Positions 40,099-49,063 are shown, counted from the stretch's first letter. The stretch: 64,000 nucleotides of DNA from Amycolatopsis sp. NBC_01480 (GCF_036227205.1 NZ_CP109442.1:2728001-2792000); one strand, 5' to 3'. A program made the numbers and translations. The notes: a model not told the origin generated them from the letters alone.

Positions 40099-42276
40099 CT
40101 AACGCGACGCCACGAGCCTCGCGTAACGTGCGCCCGCGACCATCAGCACCAGCCCGGCGCCGAGGAACGCGGCGACGCGCGCGAGGCCGTCCAGCGCGGC
40201 GAGGTCGAACAGCACGAGCTTCAGCACCGCTGCCCCCACCAGCACCAGCCCGACCACTCGCAGCGCGACGACGTTGATGCCGCGTAACAGCAGGACCAGC
40301 GCGGTGATCGTCCAGGACACGGTGATCAGCGCGTGCCCGGTCAGGAACCCGGGCCGGTCCGGGATCGCCAGCAGCGACGCGCAGAGCACGAGGCCGGCGG
40401 CGCCGTGCAGCGCGGCCGGGCCGGCGGGCAGCCAGGGCCCGAGTTTGGCGGGCTTGAGCACCTCCAGCCGGACCGCGGCCCACGGCACCGCGACCGCCGC
40501 GGCCAGCAGCAGGACGGCGGCGGCGAGACCGGTCAGCAAGTGCGTCGTGGTGCGGGGTTGGGCGACGAACAGCAGTGCCGGCGTGAGGTCCTTGACGAGC
40601 GCGATCAGCCAGCCGATCAAGCCGAACGCGAACGAGCCGCCGAGCACGAACCGGTTGCGCGTCCACCGCGCGGCGAAGGCGAGCGCAAGGGCCTCCCCGA
40701 GCAGCACCGCGCCGCCGTCGAACTCCGTGACGGTGGCCTGCAGCGCGGCGACGAGCCCGGCGACCACCGCGACGTTCCCGGCCTGACCCCGCACGAGAAG
40801 CCCAGTCGTGACAAGCAGAACGGCCGCGCCACCCGCCAGAAGCGCCGATTGGGTCTTCGGCAACAACGCCGCGGCGACCAGGACGGGCAGCACGGCGGAC
40901 GCGAGCACGGTCAGCGCGAACGGATCGTTTTCCGTACGCCGCAACGTGATCAGCGCGAGCGCGGCGCTCACGGCGCCGGCGGCCACGGCGACCGGAACGT
41001 TCTGCGTCTGCAGCGCGCTGCCGATCACCGACGTTGTCAAGGGCGGCAAGGCCGCGGTGAGCGAAAGGGACCACCACTCCCGCCGGAACTGGACAGGCGC
41101 CGTCGCGATCTGGAGCATGAGCAGGAACGTCACCAGTTCCGGAGTGAAGCCCCAAGTGATCAGGGGCGCGCACACTCCGCACCCGACCACAACCGCGCCG
41201 GCGAGCAGAGAGGAGTCCCATTTGACCGCAAGGAGCAGCCCGCCCACCGCGATGACAAGCCCGGCGCCGAGCCCTGCCGGAACGGGCAAGAAGTCGTAGA
41301 GCGAAGTCGCGGCGACGGCGTCGAGGTAAAGCGCCGCGATACCGGTCGCGGCCAGCGCGAACGCGCCCGTGCGCGCGGCGGGTTTGCGATGCAGCCACGC
41401 GCCCACCCCGACGAGCACAGCCCCGAACGCCGCCCCCACCAGCACCCGCGGCAACGGCCCAAGCCACCCACGCTGCACGGCGAGCACGAGCAGCAGCACC
41501 ACGCCCAGCAACGTGACCGCCCCGCCAACCCACGCGAGGAGGCGCGCCCCGGCGCCTTCTTTCCGCAGCCGTTCCCCGAGGGTGGGCGGCGGGATGTAGG
41601 GCTGTTGGGGCGGCACCGCGAAGTACTGCGGGACGGGTTGGGTGTATTGGTTTTGCCCGTAGTGGTTTTGCGCGTACTGCGGTTGCGGTCCTGCGGGATA
41701 AGGCGTGCCGTGGCTGTAACCCGGCGCATCGTAGGGGTAGGCACCGCCGTAAACGGGCGTGGACGGCCCGGCTGACGGCGCGAACGCGTCCGCCCTGACG
41801 GCCCGCGAATCCCCTTGCGCGCCAACCGATTCCGGCGACCGTGGCTGAGGTGCGCCCGCCACCACAGGCGACGGCTGCGGCTGCGCGCGCGAACTCTCTG
41901 GCGCCACCGCCGATTCCCCCGGCACCGTGCCCGAGTCGCTCGGCGCCACGGCCGCTTCCTCCGACACCGTGCGCGAATCGCCCGGCGCCGCCGCCGATTC
42001 CCCCGGCACCGTGCGCGAATCGTCCGGCGCCGCCGCCGGTTCCGGCGACAACGCAGGCGGGCCATCTTGTGCTGCCACCGATTCCGGCGGCCGGGCGCCC
42101 GCAACCGTCGGCGGCGTCTGCGGAGCGGCCCCAGCCGTCGACAAACCGGCCCGTGGCTCAGCTCCAGTGACCGAAACCTCGACGTCGCGCAGCTCGGCCC
42201 CGACCACGGCCAGGCGCCGGCCGAGGTCGTTGATCTCGTCGGCCAGGCGGTGGAGGGTTTCGCCTTCGGTTGTCAT
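40099..42276 (-). CDS. DUF2339-family polytopic membrane protein
   Basis: A 725-residue protein. Residues 1-40 form a helical head (LHRLADEINDLGRRLAVVGAEL in part). About 45-160 are degenerate Ala/Pro/Glu repeats with units such as DSRTVPGESA. About 160-215 is Tyr/Pro/Gln-rich. From about 225 to the end the protein has some 20 hydrophobic helices typical of DUF2339 (ARLLAWVGGAVTLLGVVLLL in part). ATG 42276. Function unknown in the family. Confidence 0.85.
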   Translation of the reverse strand: MTTEGETLHRLADEINDLGRRLAVVGAELRDVEVSVTGAEPRAGLSTAGAAPQTPPTVAGARPPESVAAQDGPPALSPEPAAAPDDSRTVPGESAAAPGDSRTVSEEAAVAPSDSGTVPGESAVAPESSRAQPQPSPVVAGAPQPRSPESVGAQGDSRAVRADAFAPSAGPSTPVYGGAYPYDAPGYSHGTPYPAGPQPQYAQNHYGQNQYTQPVPQYFAVPPQQPYIPPPTLGERLRKEGAGARLLAWVGGAVTLLGVVLLLVLAVQRGWLGPLPRVLVGAAFGAVLVGVGAWLHRKPAARTGAFALAATGIAALYLDAVAATSLYDFLPVPAGLGAGLVIAVGGLLLAVKWDSSLLAGAVVVGCGVCAPLITWGFTPELVTFLLMLQIATAPVQFRREWWSLSLTAALPPLTTSVIGSALQTQNVPVAVAAGAVSAALALITLRRTENDPFALTVLASAVLPVLVAAALLPKTQSALLAGGAAVLLVTTGLLVRGQAGNVAVVAGLVAALQATVTEFDGGAVLLGEALALAFAARWTRNRFVLGGSFAFGLIGWLIALVKDLTPALLFVAQPRTTTHLLTGLAAAVLLLAAAVAVPWAAVRLEVLKPAKLGPWLPAGPAALHGAAGLVLCASLLAIPDRPGFLTGHALITVSWTITALVLLLRGINVVALRVVGLVLVGAAVLKLVLFDLAALDGLARVAAFLGAGLVLMVAGARYARLVASR

Positions 42277-42390
42277 GCGGCCAGATTCGGGCATAAGGGC
42301 CGTTGATCGGATCCGTAGCACTACTCAACCCCGGACACGGGACGGTTGCGGTCGGCGTCCCGGCCCCGCCCCCCGAGCCGAATCCCAGCG

Positions 42391-43365
42391 TCACCCGGCG
42401 CTGGCGGCGGCCTGCGCGAGCACCTCGTCCATGGTCTCCATGATCGAGACGGTCTCGTCCAACGGCATGAGCGGGCTCTCGATCTCCCCCGCACGCAGGC
42501 GCAACGCGACCTCGTCCGCCTCGTGGCGCAGGCCGCGGCCCTCGTCGGTGTACTCGAACCGGGTCCGCTCGCCGCGGCGCGGGATCACCGTGAACGAGGC
42601 GGGGGCGTAGAACGCGCCCTCGATCTCGATGCGGGCGTCGGTGCCCACGATCGTCGCCGTGGTGGGGCCGACCGCGCGCAGCGTGCAGCTGAGTACCGCC
42701 TGCGCGCTGCTCGCGTGGCCGAGCAGGATCGACGTCTGCGCGTCCACGCCGGTGAACGCCGGGTCGGACAGGCTGACCACCCGGTTCGGCGCGCCGAGGA
42801 CCATCGACGCGAACGACACCGGGTAGATCCCGAGGTCCAGCAGCGCGCCGCCACCCAGTTCCGGCGCGAACAGCCGGAACGCGGGATCCTCGGCGAACCA
42901 CTGCCCGTGGTCCGCGATGACGGTCACGAGGTCGCCGAGGTCACCGAGCAGCTCGCGGATGCGCCGGACGTGCGGCAGGAACCGCGTCCACATCGCCTCC
43001 ATCAGGAACAGCCCCCGCTCCCGCGCGACCGCGACCAGCTCACGAGCCTCCGCGGCGTTCATCGTGAACGGCTTCTCCACCAGCACGGGCTTGCCCGCCT
43101 CGAGCGCCAGCAGGGCGTTCGCGTGGTGCAGGGGATGCGGGGTGGCGACGTAGACGACGTCAATATCGGGATCGTTCGCCAATTCCTCGTAACTGCCGTG
43201 CCGCTTGCTGATGCCGAGCCGGTCCGCAAACCGGTCCGCACTGTCCCGGCTCCGCGAGCCGACGGCCGCGACCGTGCCGGAGTCCGTGAGTCTGAGGTCT
43301 TCGGCGAAGGACCCGGCAATGCCGCCCGTGCCCATAATCCCCCACCGCACCGGCTTCTCGACCAC
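42391..43365 (-). CDS. Gfo/Idh/MocA-family oxidoreductase
   Basis: A 324-residue NAD(P)-dependent oxidoreductase. The N-terminal Rossmann fold has GIMGTGGIAG, and EKPFTMN carries the conserved Lys-Pro that contacts the cofactor. LFLMEAMWTRFLPH and GGGALLDLGIYPV are typical of the trans-1,2-dihydrobenzene-1,2-diol dehydrogenase/xylose dehydrogenase subgroup. GTG 43365 has GAGGAG 6 bases upstream. No sugar pathway neighbours, so the substrate is open. Confidence 0.9.
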   Translation of the reverse strand: MVEKPVRWGIMGTGGIAGSFAEDLRLTDSGTVAAVGSRSRDSADRFADRLGISKRHGSYEELANDPDIDVVYVATPHPLHHANALLALEAGKPVLVEKPFTMNAAEARELVAVARERGLFLMEAMWTRFLPHVRRIRELLGDLGDLVTVIADHGQWFAEDPAFRLFAPELGGGALLDLGIYPVSFASMVLGAPNRVVSLSDPAFTGVDAQTSILLGHASSAQAVLSCTLRAVGPTTATIVGTDARIEIEGAFYAPASFTVIPRRGERTRFEYTDEGRGLRHEADEVALRLRAGEIESPLMPLDETVSIMETMDEVLAQAAASAG

Positions 43366-43475
43366 GTCAAGCTCCTCGACTCTCGGCTGTGTCCTGCCCA
43401 TCATGCCGCGACCCGAATTGGCTAGTCTTCGACGCCACCGGGCCAGGCCCGTGGTCACTGCCCACTTCTGTCGCC

Positions 43476-43496
43476 CTGTCGCCGACACGGCGACAG
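43476..43496. promoter_or_regulatory. Dyad upstream of hicA
   Basis: CTGTCGCC-GACAC-GGCGACAG, 8-bp perfect arms, in the gap between the divergent oxidoreductase and hicA. It could be an operator for either gene. Confidence 0.4.
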
Positions 43497-43517
43497 CCCC
43501 ACTCCATCGAGTCAAAC

Positions 43518-43567
43518 GTCTAGTCCACCATTGACGGTTGCGTCTAGCCCTGGCTAGACATAGAATC
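43518..43567 (+). promoter_or_regulatory. hicAB promoter and operator
   Basis: A -35-like TTGACG (43531-43536) and a -10-like TAGACA (43555-43560) lie directly before the GTG at 43568. The dyad GTCTAGC-CCTG-GCTAGAC (43542-43559) overlaps the -10, with another GTCTAG at 43518. HicB, which has a C-terminal HTH, would bind here. Spacing suggests a leaderless or near-leaderless transcript. Confidence 0.6.
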
Positions 43568-43783
43568 GTGAAGAGACGTGAGGTCATCAAGAAGATCGCA
43601 GCTAGGGCCAGAAAACACGGAGCGGAGTGGAGCTTGGCACGAGAAGGCGCCAACCACACCGTTTACACGTTGAACGGCGTGCTGGTCCCCATCCCGCGCC
43701 ACACCGAGCTGGGCGAGGTCTTCGCGGTTGACATCTTCAAGGAGTGCGAGGGAGTCCTGGGAAAGGGATGGTGGAAGCAGTGA
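43568..43783 (+). CDS. hicA: HicA-family toxin (mRNA interferase)
   Basis: A 71-residue HicA protein with a double-stranded-RNA-binding-like fold. KRREVIKKIAARARKHGAEW in part, REGANHTVY and PIPRHTELGE carry the family pattern, including the catalytic His in the GANHTVY region. It would cleave mRNA when free of HicB. GTG 43568 chosen; upstream starts fall within the operator. The stop overlaps the hicB start (GTGA). Confidence 0.85.
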   Translation: MKRREVIKKIAARARKHGAEWSLAREGANHTVYTLNGVLVPIPRHTELGEVFAVDIFKECEGVLGKGWWKQ

Positions 43784-44157
43784 AGACTTACCACGCCGAC
43801 GTCACCCGTGACGGAAAGTTCTGGCTCATCAGAGTCCGCGAGATCGACCGATCCACCCAGGCTCTCCGTTACAAGGACGTCGCAGCGATGGCCGGCGACC
43901 TCATCGAGATCATGGAAGATCTCCGCAGCGACGAGTATGACCTGCACCTCACGGTGCAGTTGCCGAACTCGGTGAAGGATCACCAGGCTCGCGCCGAAGT
44001 TCTCCGCGAACAAGCCCAGCGCAAGCAGGCGGAGGCGGCGGCCGAAAGCCGCGCCGCGGTGCAAGAACTGCTCGCACTGGGGCTCTCCCAGCGCGAGGCC
44101 GGAGACATACTCGGCGTGTCGTTCCAGCGCGTCAGCCAGTTGGCAAAGTCATCATGA
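43780..44157 (+). CDS. hicB: HicB-family antitoxin with C-terminal HTH
   Basis: A 125-residue antitoxin. The N-terminal half (YHADVTRDGKFWLIRVREID in part, DLIEIMEDL) is the HicB fold that caps HicA. The C-terminal LSQREAGDILGVSFQRVSQL is a helix-turn-helix that should repress the operon. Start GTG 43780 overlaps the hicA stop; ATG 43768 is possible. It ends shortly before dusB on the same strand. Confidence 0.82.
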   Translation: MKTYHADVTRDGKFWLIRVREIDRSTQALRYKDVAAMAGDLIEIMEDLRSDEYDLHLTVQLPNSVKDHQARAEVLREQAQRKQAEAAAESRAAVQELLALGLSQREAGDILGVSFQRVSQLAKSS

Positions 44158-44203
44158 AGCCACCCAGTCGCTCGTGATGGAAATCCTCAGCGACAATGGA
44201 GGC

Positions 44204-45340
44204 GTGACCGCGACCCTGAGCAAGCCCGCCCTGAAGATCGGCCCCTACGAGGTCGATCCGCCGGTCGTGCTCGCGCCCATGGCCGGGATCACCAACGTCG
44301 CCTTCCGGCAGCTGTGCGCGGAGTACGGCGCCGGCATCTACGTGTGCGAGATGATCACCGCGCGCGCGGTCGTCGAGCGGCACCCCGGGACCATGCACAT
44401 GATGACCTTCGGCGAGCATGAAAAGCCCAGGTCCATGCAGCTTTACGGGGTCGACCCGAAGACGATGCGCGAGGCCGTGAAGATCATCGTCGGCGAGGGG
44501 CTCGCCGACCACATCGACTCCAACTTCGGCTGCCCCGTCGCCAAGGTGACGCGAAAGGGCGGGGGCGCGGCGCTGCCGTTCAAGCGGCGGCTGTTCGCCG
44601 ACATCGTGCGCGAGTCCGCCTCCGCCGCGGCGGAGGCCGGGGTGCCGTTCACGGTGAAGTTCCGCGTCGGGATCGACGACGACCACCAGACGTTCCTCGA
44701 CGCCGGGCGCATCGCCGAGGCCGAGGGCGCAGCCGCCGTCAGCCTGCACGCCCGCACGGCCGCCCAGCGCTACTCCGGCCAGGCGGACTGGACGAAGGTC
44801 GCGGCGCTCAAGGAGGCCGTGACCAGCATCCCCGTCCTCGGCAACGGTGACATCTTCTCCGCCGCCGACGCGCTGCGGATGGTCGCCGAGACCGGTTGCG
44901 ACGGCGTGGTCGTCGGCCGCGGCTGCCTCGGCCGGCCGTGGCTGTTCGGCGAACTTGAGGCCGCCTTCGCGGGTCGCGAGGTGCCGCAGGGGCCGAACCT
45001 GGGCGAGGTGGCGCGGGTGCTTCGGCGGCACGCGGAACTGCTCGTCGCCCACGACGGCCCGGTCAAGGCGATGCGCGACCTGCGCAAGCACATGGCCTGG
45101 TACTTCATGGGCTTCCCGGTCGGCTCCGAGCTGCGCCGCGGCTTCGCGATGGTGTCCAGCATGGACGAGCTGGACGACCTCCTCACCCGCCTCGACCACG
45201 ACGCCCCGTTCCCGGCCAACGCCGACGGCCCCCGCGGCCGCCAGGGCTCCCCCGGCAAGGTCACCCTCCCGCACGGCTGGCTCGACGACCCGGACGACGA
45301 CTGCGTCCCCGAGGCCGAGGACATGCACTCCGGCGGCTGA
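44204..45340 (+). CDS. dusB: tRNA-dihydrouridine synthase (DusB type)
   Basis: A 378-residue FMN-dependent enzyme that reduces uridine to dihydrouridine in the tRNA D-loop. Landmarks: VVLAPMAGITNVAFR, MQLYGVDP, HIDSNFGCPVAKVTRKGGG in pieces, SLHARTAAQRYSG, VLGNGDIF and GVVVGRGCLGRPWLF. The conserved Cys is in FGCP. GTG 44204 gives the usual N-terminus; starts further upstream are open. Confidence 0.93.
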   Translation: MTATLSKPALKIGPYEVDPPVVLAPMAGITNVAFRQLCAEYGAGIYVCEMITARAVVERHPGTMHMMTFGEHEKPRSMQLYGVDPKTMREAVKIIVGEGLADHIDSNFGCPVAKVTRKGGGAALPFKRRLFADIVRESASAAAEAGVPFTVKFRVGIDDDHQTFLDAGRIAEAEGAAAVSLHARTAAQRYSGQADWTKVAALKEAVTSIPVLGNGDIFSAADALRMVAETGCDGVVVGRGCLGRPWLFGELEAAFAGREVPQGPNLGEVARVLRRHAELLVAHDGPVKAMRDLRKHMAWYFMGFPVGSELRRGFAMVSSMDELDDLLTRLDHDAPFPANADGPRGRQGSPGKVTLPHGWLDDPDDDCVPEAEDMHSGG

Positions 45341-45350
45341 TCCACCGGAG

Positions 45351-45962
45351 TTGTCCACAGACCGTTCAAGTCCGGTACGCCCGATTGTGGGCAGCCGATG
45401 AAGACCCTCTGAGACAACGGCGCTCGCGGGATGGGCCGAGGTAGGCCGCCTCGGCGTGCCGGTCTTTCCGACGTTCTCGGGTGACGGCCCGGACTTCGCC
45501 CCACGGACGTCGGCACCAGCCTCAGCGACGGCGGTTGAGCTGCGGAAACTGCTCGAGTTGCTCGGGCTGGCGCTGCCTGGCGCGACGCGGAGGGCCTCGT
45601 CGCCGATGGTGCCGTCGGCAGGCGATTTTCCCTCTGCTGAAGGGTTTTCTCCCTGATCGCGATGGCGATCGAGAGCTGCCGCGCGGTGCGTCCGCCTCCT
45701 ACGGTCACCTTCGAGCACCTGTGGACACCGAAGCCGCTATCCACACCGATCGCTCGTCAGAGACGGCGCTGAACACCCCCCTCCGTCGTGTGTCCACAGG
45801 TGCACCCGCCGATGTGGGTGACGGCGGTTCAGCGCCCGGCAAGTTATCCACCTACCCACCCGTCCCCACCTGTGGATACTCGAACGAGTGGTGATTCTCC
45901 ACAACTTGTCCCCAGGTTGTCCACAGGGTCTTGTGGATAACTCGGATGGAGGATGTGGACGA
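45351..45962. other. Cluster of DnaA-box-like sites
   Basis: Eleven matches to TTGTCCACA or TTATCCACA with at most one mismatch, on both strands: 45351, 45720, 45737, 45790, 45844, 45871, 45895, 45906, 45917, 45932 and 45954. Those at 45351, 45917 and 45932 are exact. Ten fall within 45720-45962. No dnaA, dnaN or other replication gene is present. The region has no convincing gene. It may titrate DnaA or be a secondary binding locus. Confidence 0.8.
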
Positions 45963-46036
45963 CTGGGATGGGCCGCCGGAGCAGCGTCAGAGGCCCAGCA
46001 CAGCCGGGCGACTCGCGACGGATGCACCACGACGCG

Positions 46037-46180
46037 GTTCACTCGCAGCCAGCGGGCACAAGGTGATCCGTTCACTCGCAACAGCGAGCACGAAATGCCC
46101 CCGTTCACCCGTGCAGCGGGCGCGAGAGACCCCGTCCGCCCCTGCAGCGGACGCGAAACGGCCCCGTTCACCCGTTGCAG
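46037..46180. repeat. Degenerate 31-33-bp tandem repeat array
   Basis: Five direct units start at 46037, 46070, 46103, 46134 and 46166 (last partial). The consensus begins GTTCACYCG, has GCAGCGGGC in the middle and ends in CCCC. Units differ from each other throughout, so this is not a CRISPR array. It lies 75 bp from the DnaA-box cluster and 50 bp from the hsp20 stop. Confidence 0.75.
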
Positions 46181-46231
46181 ACTGACCATAATGGACAGAC
46201 CACAGTGGACGGACGGGGCCGGGAAACCGGG

Positions 46232-46657
46232 TCAGGCGTCGAGTTGCTTCGGGTCGCCGTTCACGGTGATCTTGCGGGGCTGGGCCTTCTCGGCGAACGG
46301 GATGCGCAGGGTCAGCACGCCGTCGACGTACTCCGCGGCGACGTTGGTGGTGTCGAGGGTGTCGCCGAGGAAGAGCTGGCGCGAGAACTTGCCGCGCGAG
46401 CGCTCGGAGACCTGCACCTTGTCGTCCTCGGCGTAGCCGGCTTCGCGAGCCGCCTTGACGGTCAGGACGTTGCGCTCGACGCTCACGTCGATCGAGTCCC
46501 TGGCCACACCCGGGACGTCGAACTGCAGCACGTACTCGTCGCCCGAGCGGTAGGCGTCCATCGGCATCGCGGCGGAACGGGCGGAAGTGCCCTGGCCGCG
46601 GAAGGCCTGCTGGGTCAGCCGGTCGAACTGGGCGAACGGGTCGGTCCGGATCAACAT
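46232..46657 (-). CDS. Hsp20/alpha-crystallin small heat-shock protein
   Basis: A 141-residue chaperone. The alpha-crystallin domain (about 35-130) has YVLQFDVPGVARDSIDV in part, ERNVLTVKAAREAGY, and the C-terminal GVLTLRIPFAE. The N-terminal MLIRTDPFAQFDRLTQQAF is typical of actinobacterial Hsp18. GGAGGAACC precedes ATG 46657. Upstream are GTTGCCAAC and CAACTTAGTTG dyads that could serve a heat-shock regulator, though neither matches the HAIR or CIRCE consensus. Confidence 0.92.
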   Translation of the reverse strand: MLIRTDPFAQFDRLTQQAFRGQGTSARSAAMPMDAYRSGDEYVLQFDVPGVARDSIDVSVERNVLTVKAAREAGYAEDDKVQVSERSRGKFSRQLFLGDTLDTTNVAAEYVDGVLTLRIPFAEKAQPRKITVNGDPKQLDA

Positions 46658-46840
46658 GTCTGGTTCCTCCTTCGAAGGGTCCTGACCTGCCGTGGTCGGA
46701 CCTTACAAAGTTGCCAACGACAGACTCAACTTAGTTGTTCCCGTACGACGCAGATCACATTTGGAGTATCGACGACCTGGTCTTTGACGGCACCATGAAC
46801 GCAGCCGGAGTTTCAGGACGGGTTCGGATAGGCGGTCGGC

Positions 46841-47308
46841 ATGGTCAGGACCGGGCAGGAGCCGCCCGAGGGCGGCGACCCCGAGCGCAGCGCCCACGGA
46901 CGCCGGTCTCGACACCGGTCAAGAAGCGGTGGCGGCCAAGAGCACAGCGGCAGCGGCAGCACCAGCGGCAACCAAGAACACAGCCACCCTCGCCATCAGC
47001 TCGAGGGCAGCAGCCGCGGTCGGCTGAAGGTCGAAACCCACGGCATCAACGTCATCGGCGACGCGGACCGGCGGGGGTGGCCGCGGCAGTTGTTCTGGCC
47101 GTGGTTCGGGGCGAATGTGTCGATCCTGGGGCTCAGTTACGGGTCGTTCGCGCTGGGGTTCGGTATCTCGTTCTGGCAGGCGGTGGTCGCCGGGGTGATC
47201 GGGATCGTTTTCTCGTTCCTGCTCTGCGGGTTCATCGCGGTGGCGGGCAAACGCGGCTCAGCGCCGACGATGACGCTCTCGCGCGCGGCGTTCGGTGTAT
47301 GTCGCTAA
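46841..47308 (+). pseudogene. Truncated NCS1-family cytosine/purine permease
   Basis: From about codon 65 the frame encodes an NCS1 permease N-terminus (VETHGINVIGDADRRGW, then two membrane helices and SAPTMTLSRAAFGV). It stops after about 90 recognisable residues where a full protein has about 450. The first 60 codons are Ser/Arg/His-rich and unlike the family. A possible tail-like piece (TVLFVLAGAWFSAYSPTVW) follows near 47340. Most of the gene has been deleted. Confidence 0.75.
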
Positions 47309-47505
47309 GGTGCCACTTATCGGTGCCCCGGACCATGATCACGGTGACCGTGCTGTTCGTGCTCGCTGGCGCGTGGTTCTCCGCGTACTCACCGACGGTC
47401 TGGGACCACGCGATCTAGGGCGACCGGCTCGCAGGTGCTGTAACGCGGCAGTCGCCCACGGCGACGGAAGATGTTGACCACCTGGACAGAAGGGCGCGCT
47501 CCTCG

Positions 47506-47787
47506 ATGGGCATCATCCGCAAGTCACTCATGATCGGCACCGGCGGTGTCGTCCGCGGCTCCTCGAAGAAGCAGCGCGTCGCCAAGGCGCAGCTGAAGGA
47601 GTTGCGCACGCAGACGCAAATGCAGTCGGCGGCGCTTCAGCAGCAGTTGTACGAGCAGCGGCAACAGCAGTACGTGGCGCCGGCTCCTCCTCCGCCGGGC
47701 TGGTACCCAGCACCGCAGCAGCCCGGCTCGATGCAGTGGTGGGATGGCATGCAATGGACACCCCACTTCGCAGGGCCGCCCCGGTAA
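47506..47787 (+). CDS. Small Gln-rich protein with DUF2510-like motif
   Basis: A 93-residue protein. Its N-terminal 55 residues are charged and Gln-rich helix (KAQLKELRTQTQMQSAALQQ). The end has GWYPAPQQPGSMQWWDG...WT, the DUF2510 signature seen at the ends of many actinobacterial membrane proteins. It carries no membrane helix itself. ATG 47506. Confidence 0.75.
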   Translation: MGIIRKSLMIGTGGVVRGSSKKQRVAKAQLKELRTQTQMQSAALQQQLYEQRQQQYVAPAPPPPGWYPAPQQPGSMQWWDGMQWTPHFAGPPR

Positions 47788-47845
47788 CAGCGACGAGAAA
47801 CAGGCCCCGGCAGCCCTCACGGGCGGCCAGGGCCTTCTCGTGCGG

Positions 47846-48997
47846 TCACGCGGTCTTGAGCAGGCCCATCCGGTCGGCCAACCCTCGAACGTCGCGGGCG
47901 ACGCTCTCGCGGCGGACACGGTCCAGCAGAGTAGTGACGATGTCGCGCACGAACGAGTTGGTTCGGGTCCGGATGTGGCCGAGCTTCTCGGCTTGGAGCA
48001 GCAGGGCCACGACTTCTTCGTCCGGACGGCGGATCCCGTAGAGCGCGCGGGCGTGCTCGATCAGGAACGTCGTGCGGCGCGAGTCGATCGTCAGGTCAGC
48101 GGGGTTCATCGTGGCGGCCAGCTGCGCAGCTCGGCCGTGATCACCGTTCTCCAGCTCCACCGAGATCTGCCAGAGCAAGACGTTGGCCGGGCCGAACAGC
48201 AGGAAGTTCTTGTTCCCGAATTCGACGTACCGAGCTAGACCGGCAGCTTCCTCAAGCGCTGCACTGGAGTCGCCGCCGAGCACGGATTCCGTGTAGCCGG
48301 TCGTCAAGGTCAGCGCACCGCGTACGTCGATGGCGTCGGCCGGGACAATTTCGAGCGCCCGTTCCGCCAGTTTCCCGGCGCGTTTGTGGGCGCCGAGCCC
48401 GGACAGCGCTTGCGTCCGCGCGAACTCCGCGAGCGCGATCCACCCGGGCTCGCCGAGCTTGATCGCGGCGTCGTGCCCGCGGTCCGCCGCGATCCATGCC
48501 AGCTCGAACGCGCCGAGCCCCTTGGTCAGTAGCGCCGTCGTGTGGGTGGCAGTGACGAGCGAGCGCAGCGCCTCCGGCTTCTCGACGTGGGTGTGGAGCG
48601 CGAGCAGCAGCTCGGGCAGCCGCTCGCCCACTTCGGCATCTTGGTTGGCCTGCCGGAGCGCGGCCACCAGCTGCGTCTCGGACAGCAGCTCGGCGAGGTC
48701 GCCGGACTGCGCCTCGGTGCCGTCGAGATCGGTCGAGAGCAGCGCGTCCCGGATGGCCGGGATGGCGGTGTCCGCCTGCGGATCTCGGATTTCCAACCCG
48801 TCGCCGGTGATGTCGGACAGGCTCACCCGAAGCGCGCCCGCGATCTTGATCAGAGTCGAGCGCTTGTCGATGGCGACCTTCTCGTTCTCGATCTGCGAGA
48901 GGTAGCCCTTGGTAAAGCCGGAAAGGCCGGCCAACTCGTCGAGGGTCAGGTCACGCCACCGGCGGAGGCGTCGGATAGTGCGGCCGATCGAGTCCAT
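47846..48997 (-). CDS. XRE-family regulator with TPR-like C-terminal region
   Basis: A 383-residue regulator. Residues 5-60 are an XRE helix-turn-helix (LDELAGLSGFTKGYLSQIEN). The rest is alpha-helical with TPR-like spacing. This layout is common for peptide- or signal-responsive regulators in actinobacteria. It is divergent from a three-gene operon starting at 49064 and probably controls it. ATG 48997. Confidence 0.85.
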   Translation of the reverse strand: MDSIGRTIRRLRRWRDLTLDELAGLSGFTKGYLSQIENEKVAIDKRSTLIKIAGALRVSLSDITGDGLEIRDPQADTAIPAIRDALLSTDLDGTEAQSGDLAELLSETQLVAALRQANQDAEVGERLPELLLALHTHVEKPEALRSLVTATHTTALLTKGLGAFELAWIAADRGHDAAIKLGEPGWIALAEFARTQALSGLGAHKRAGKLAERALEIVPADAIDVRGALTLTTGYTESVLGGDSSAALEEAAGLARYVEFGNKNFLLFGPANVLLWQISVELENGDHGRAAQLAATMNPADLTIDSRRTTFLIEHARALYGIRRPDEEVVALLLQAEKLGHIRTRTNSFVRDIVTTLLDRVRRESVARDVRGLADRMGLLKTA

Positions 48998-49063
48998 GCT
49001 GACCAGCGTACAGACCGGGTTTGATAGCAGTAAACTTTCTTGACCTGTGAGTTTGTACGGTCC

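Noticed and set aside
46037..46180. Possible CRISPR array
   Set aside because: The units are contiguous and degenerate along their whole length, with no constant repeat and unique spacer pattern, and no cas genes are present.
45351..46231. Chromosomal oriC
   Set aside because: DnaA-box density fits, but dnaA, dnaN, recF and gyrase genes are absent and no clear AT-rich unwinding element is seen. Kept as a DnaA-binding cluster only.
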